Part shown: positions 62,584-64,000 of the stretch, piece after piece
Numbering within the stretch: the stretch's first letter is position 1
Layout: each line of letters begins with the position of its first letter
From: Anaerolineaceae bacterium UBA6133
GTDB taxonomy: Bacteria > Chloroflexota > Anaerolineae > Anaerolineales > Anaerolineaceae
Assembly: GCA_002435825.1 (NCBI GenBank)
Contig: DIVL01000024.1
Coordinates: 38,435 to 102,434 of the forward strand
Length of the DNA stretch: 64,000 bases
Reading direction: 5' to 3'
Notes under the pieces: generated by a model
The model's input: the letters and a program-made list of their open reading frames with translations, nothing else
What the model was told of the DNA's origin: nothing
Database searches by the model: none
Position numbers and translations under genes: made by a program

Positions 62584-63702
62584 GTGAACATATCAACTAT
62601 TGCTTTTCCACGGATGCACAAGGGACCTGAAGAAAAAAGAGATTTTCTACCCTCCCTTTTCGGGAAGATGAGCAGATTGACGGATAAAGAGATTTTCCTC
62701 GAAGCAGGCTACGGAAAGGATATGGGTTTTACTCATAAAGATTATCTAGAGGAAAATCCCAAGTTAACCTTCCTTGAATCACTGGATGAGCTTTACCACA
62801 AGGATCTTGTGATCGTGGTCAGAGCCCCAAAACAATCTGTCATAGCCAAAATGAAAAAAGGTTCGATTCTTTTCTCCATGCTCCATTACGAGGCAAGGCC
62901 AGCTCGCAACCAGCTCATTCAGAAAACCGGTATACTGCCATTTTCGATGGACGGCATTACCAATGACGAGGGTAAAAGGCTCTTTGTCTACTATGAAGGC
63001 ACTTCAAATCCTGCGGTTAAAGTCGCTTTCAAGGAACTGAAGAAACGCTGTCCGGAATTCGCTTCTCCCAACAGAAGTCCCCTTAAAGCAGTCATTGTAG
63101 GTGTTGGACCCGTTGGTCAGAAAGCGATTAGGGCTCTTCAGAAGATAAGTGACGCCGAGTTTGTACCCCAAAATTTACCTGGAATGACTGTTACAGTTTT
63201 GAGCAGAGCCGTCTTGAGAGATGAAAAGGCACTCAAGAACATTCTTTCCTCAGCAGATATTCTCGCTGACGCGACCAAGCGAAAGGACACCTCGAAGGTT
63301 ATTATCCGAAACTCAATGCTGGGAAACCTCCCTGAACATGCAGTTATTCTGGATATCACCGCTGATCCATATGACCTTGATGCAGATCCACCAACTGTAA
63401 AAGGGTTTGAGGGAATACCGTACGGTACATTAGAAAAGTATATTATTGATACGGATGATCCACTTTACGATGAGATCCCTTCTTTTGTTGACACATCCAA
63501 TAGGAGACTTTACGTTGGCTGCAATGCCTGGCCGAGTTTCGAACCAAAGAAGTGCATGAAGATCTACGAGAATCAACTTATACCTTTTCTGTCCGTATTA
63601 CTGAAAAAAGGACCCAAGGATATTTCGGAAGAAAGCGACTACCCTATCAATAGAGCCCTGGCAAGAAGCACTCTGAAATGGTACCTGAAGCATCACAAGT
63701 AA
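62584..63702 (+). CDS. Alanine dehydrogenase / PNT / lysine-forming saccharopine dehydrogenase-like protein
   Basis: 372 aa. The N-terminal half follows the AlaDH/PNT pattern: PRMHKGPEEKRDFLPS with the substrate-binding Arg/Lys region, FLEAGYGKDMGFTHKDY, VVRAPKQSVIAKMKKGSILFSMLHYEA. The NAD domain has AVIVGVGPVGQKAIRAL (~170-186). It could be an opine-forming or saccharopine-type enzyme; the usual alanine dehydrogenase signature is only partly kept. Start is GTG 62584 with AAAGGATG upstream. Codon use (many AGA, AAA) and base composition look different from the rest of the window, which suggests acquisition from elsewhere. Confidence 0.7.
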   Translation: MNISTIAFPRMHKGPEEKRDFLPSLFGKMSRLTDKEIFLEAGYGKDMGFTHKDYLEENPKLTFLESLDELYHKDLVIVVRAPKQSVIAKMKKGSILFSMLHYEARPARNQLIQKTGILPFSMDGITNDEGKRLFVYYEGTSNPAVKVAFKELKKRCPEFASPNRSPLKAVIVGVGPVGQKAIRALQKISDAEFVPQNLPGMTVTVLSRAVLRDEKALKNILSSADILADATKRKDTSKVIIRNSMLGNLPEHAVILDITADPYDLDADPPTVKGFEGIPYGTLEKYIIDTDDPLYDEIPSFVDTSNRRLYVGCNAWPSFEPKKCMKIYENQLIPFLSVLLKKGPKDISEESDYPINRALARSTLKWYLKHHK

Positions 63703-64000
63703 GTTTTCTCCTGAATATAACCAGAACAATGCCTCTTTATTACATTCACCAGATAATGTAATTTCTGGCTTCCAATTCTTTATCCATCCACCCAAGGAGA
63801 TTTACTTTGTTTCGAAAGCAGATTACCCAGGGCAATTGCATCTAATTAAGTGCATCACAAATCAAAGGTTTATCATTCAGGCAAGTATCTATGTTTGCTG
63901 TCTTCTATCCCAGATCCGTCGCATTTTGATGCATTCAACGCGCAATGTGTCTCCTGCAGACACAATCATCCCTTGGCTGGCAGGGTTATCCATCCTTCAG
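63703..64000. other. End of window, no supportable gene
   Basis: AT-rich; I see no ORF with a ribosome site and normal composition, no RNA gene and no repeat. A neighbour may begin beyond the edge. Confidence 0.4.

Noticed and set aside
1..64000. CRISPR array, rRNA, insertion-sequence ends
   Set aside because: Looked for regularly spaced direct repeats, rRNA core sequences and transposase motifs; none seen. Only one tRNA was found.
63880..64000. Short minus-strand ORF at the right edge
   Set aside because: About 26 codons with an AAGGG upstream, but too short and cut by context to support.

Overview
The window looks like a chromosomal segment of an anaerobic, fermentative member of the Chloroflexota, probably Anaerolineae. 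The evidence is a transaldolase/phosphoglucose-isomerase fusion next to transketolase, a full lysine-fermentation operon, a MurA with Asp in place of the catalytic Cys, and several promoters placed directly at start codons (leaderless style). This assignment is inferred from gene content only. Gene density is high, operons are short, and convergent genes are often separated by strong bidirectional terminators. No CRISPR array, rRNA or insertion sequence was seen.

Layout. 1-7.6 kb: isoprenoid genes (a polyprenyl diphosphate synthase cut by the left edge, and fni), a lone acyl carrier protein, an SPFH protein fused to an excisionase-like HTH, a small membrane ORF coupled to comF, hpf, and pteridine genes (folE, folB, a FolM-like reductase). 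7.7-18 kb: central carbon and storage (tkt, tal-pgi, polyphosphate glucokinase, malQ, glgA) plus ruvX and mltG. 18-27 kb: an amidohydrolase-CYTH fusion, a CinA-like protein, yraN-miaA, ftsH, efp, a GNAT-like protein, tRNA-Gly(CCC). 27-40.5 kb: dgkA, trxA, murA, pckA, a large lipoprotein, nusB, Asp23, a long RSH alarmone enzyme with RelA-type signatures, and a two-gene flavin/iron-sulfur amine or amino-acid dehydrogenase. 40.5-42.7 kb: a solitary tyrosine recombinase, a NUDIX gene and a small orphan gene.

42.9-53.3 kb is the metabolic centrepiece: a lysine riboswitch followed by kal-kce-kdd-kamA-kamB-kamC-kamD-kamE-atoD-atoA. Together these convert lysine through beta-lysine, 3,5-diaminohexanoate and 3-keto-5-aminohexanoate to crotonyl-CoA and acetoacetate, and the CoA-transferase activates acetoacetate. 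The only terminator hairpin shares its 5' arm with riboswitch helix P1, so lysine binding should prevent termination: an ON switch suited to catabolism. A thiolase-crotonase-hydroxybutyryl-CoA dehydrogenase operon (55.6-58.5 kb) on the other strand can process the products. A secreted subtilase lies between the two operons.

58.7-62.0 kb holds the most unusual locus: a consensus sigma-70 promoter whose 17-nt spacer is filled by a perfect LexA-type palindrome drives three tightly packed genes. They encode a RecA-like protein without a Walker A motif, a small helical protein, and a family-B DNA polymerase with a disrupted motif C and no recognisable exonuclease motifs. I read this as an SOS-induced repair or mutagenesis accessory complex, organised like ImuA-ImuB-DnaE2 but built from other parts. 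The last 2 kb has a different composition: a 570-bp non-coding stretch with a good promoter, then an alanine-dehydrogenase-like gene.
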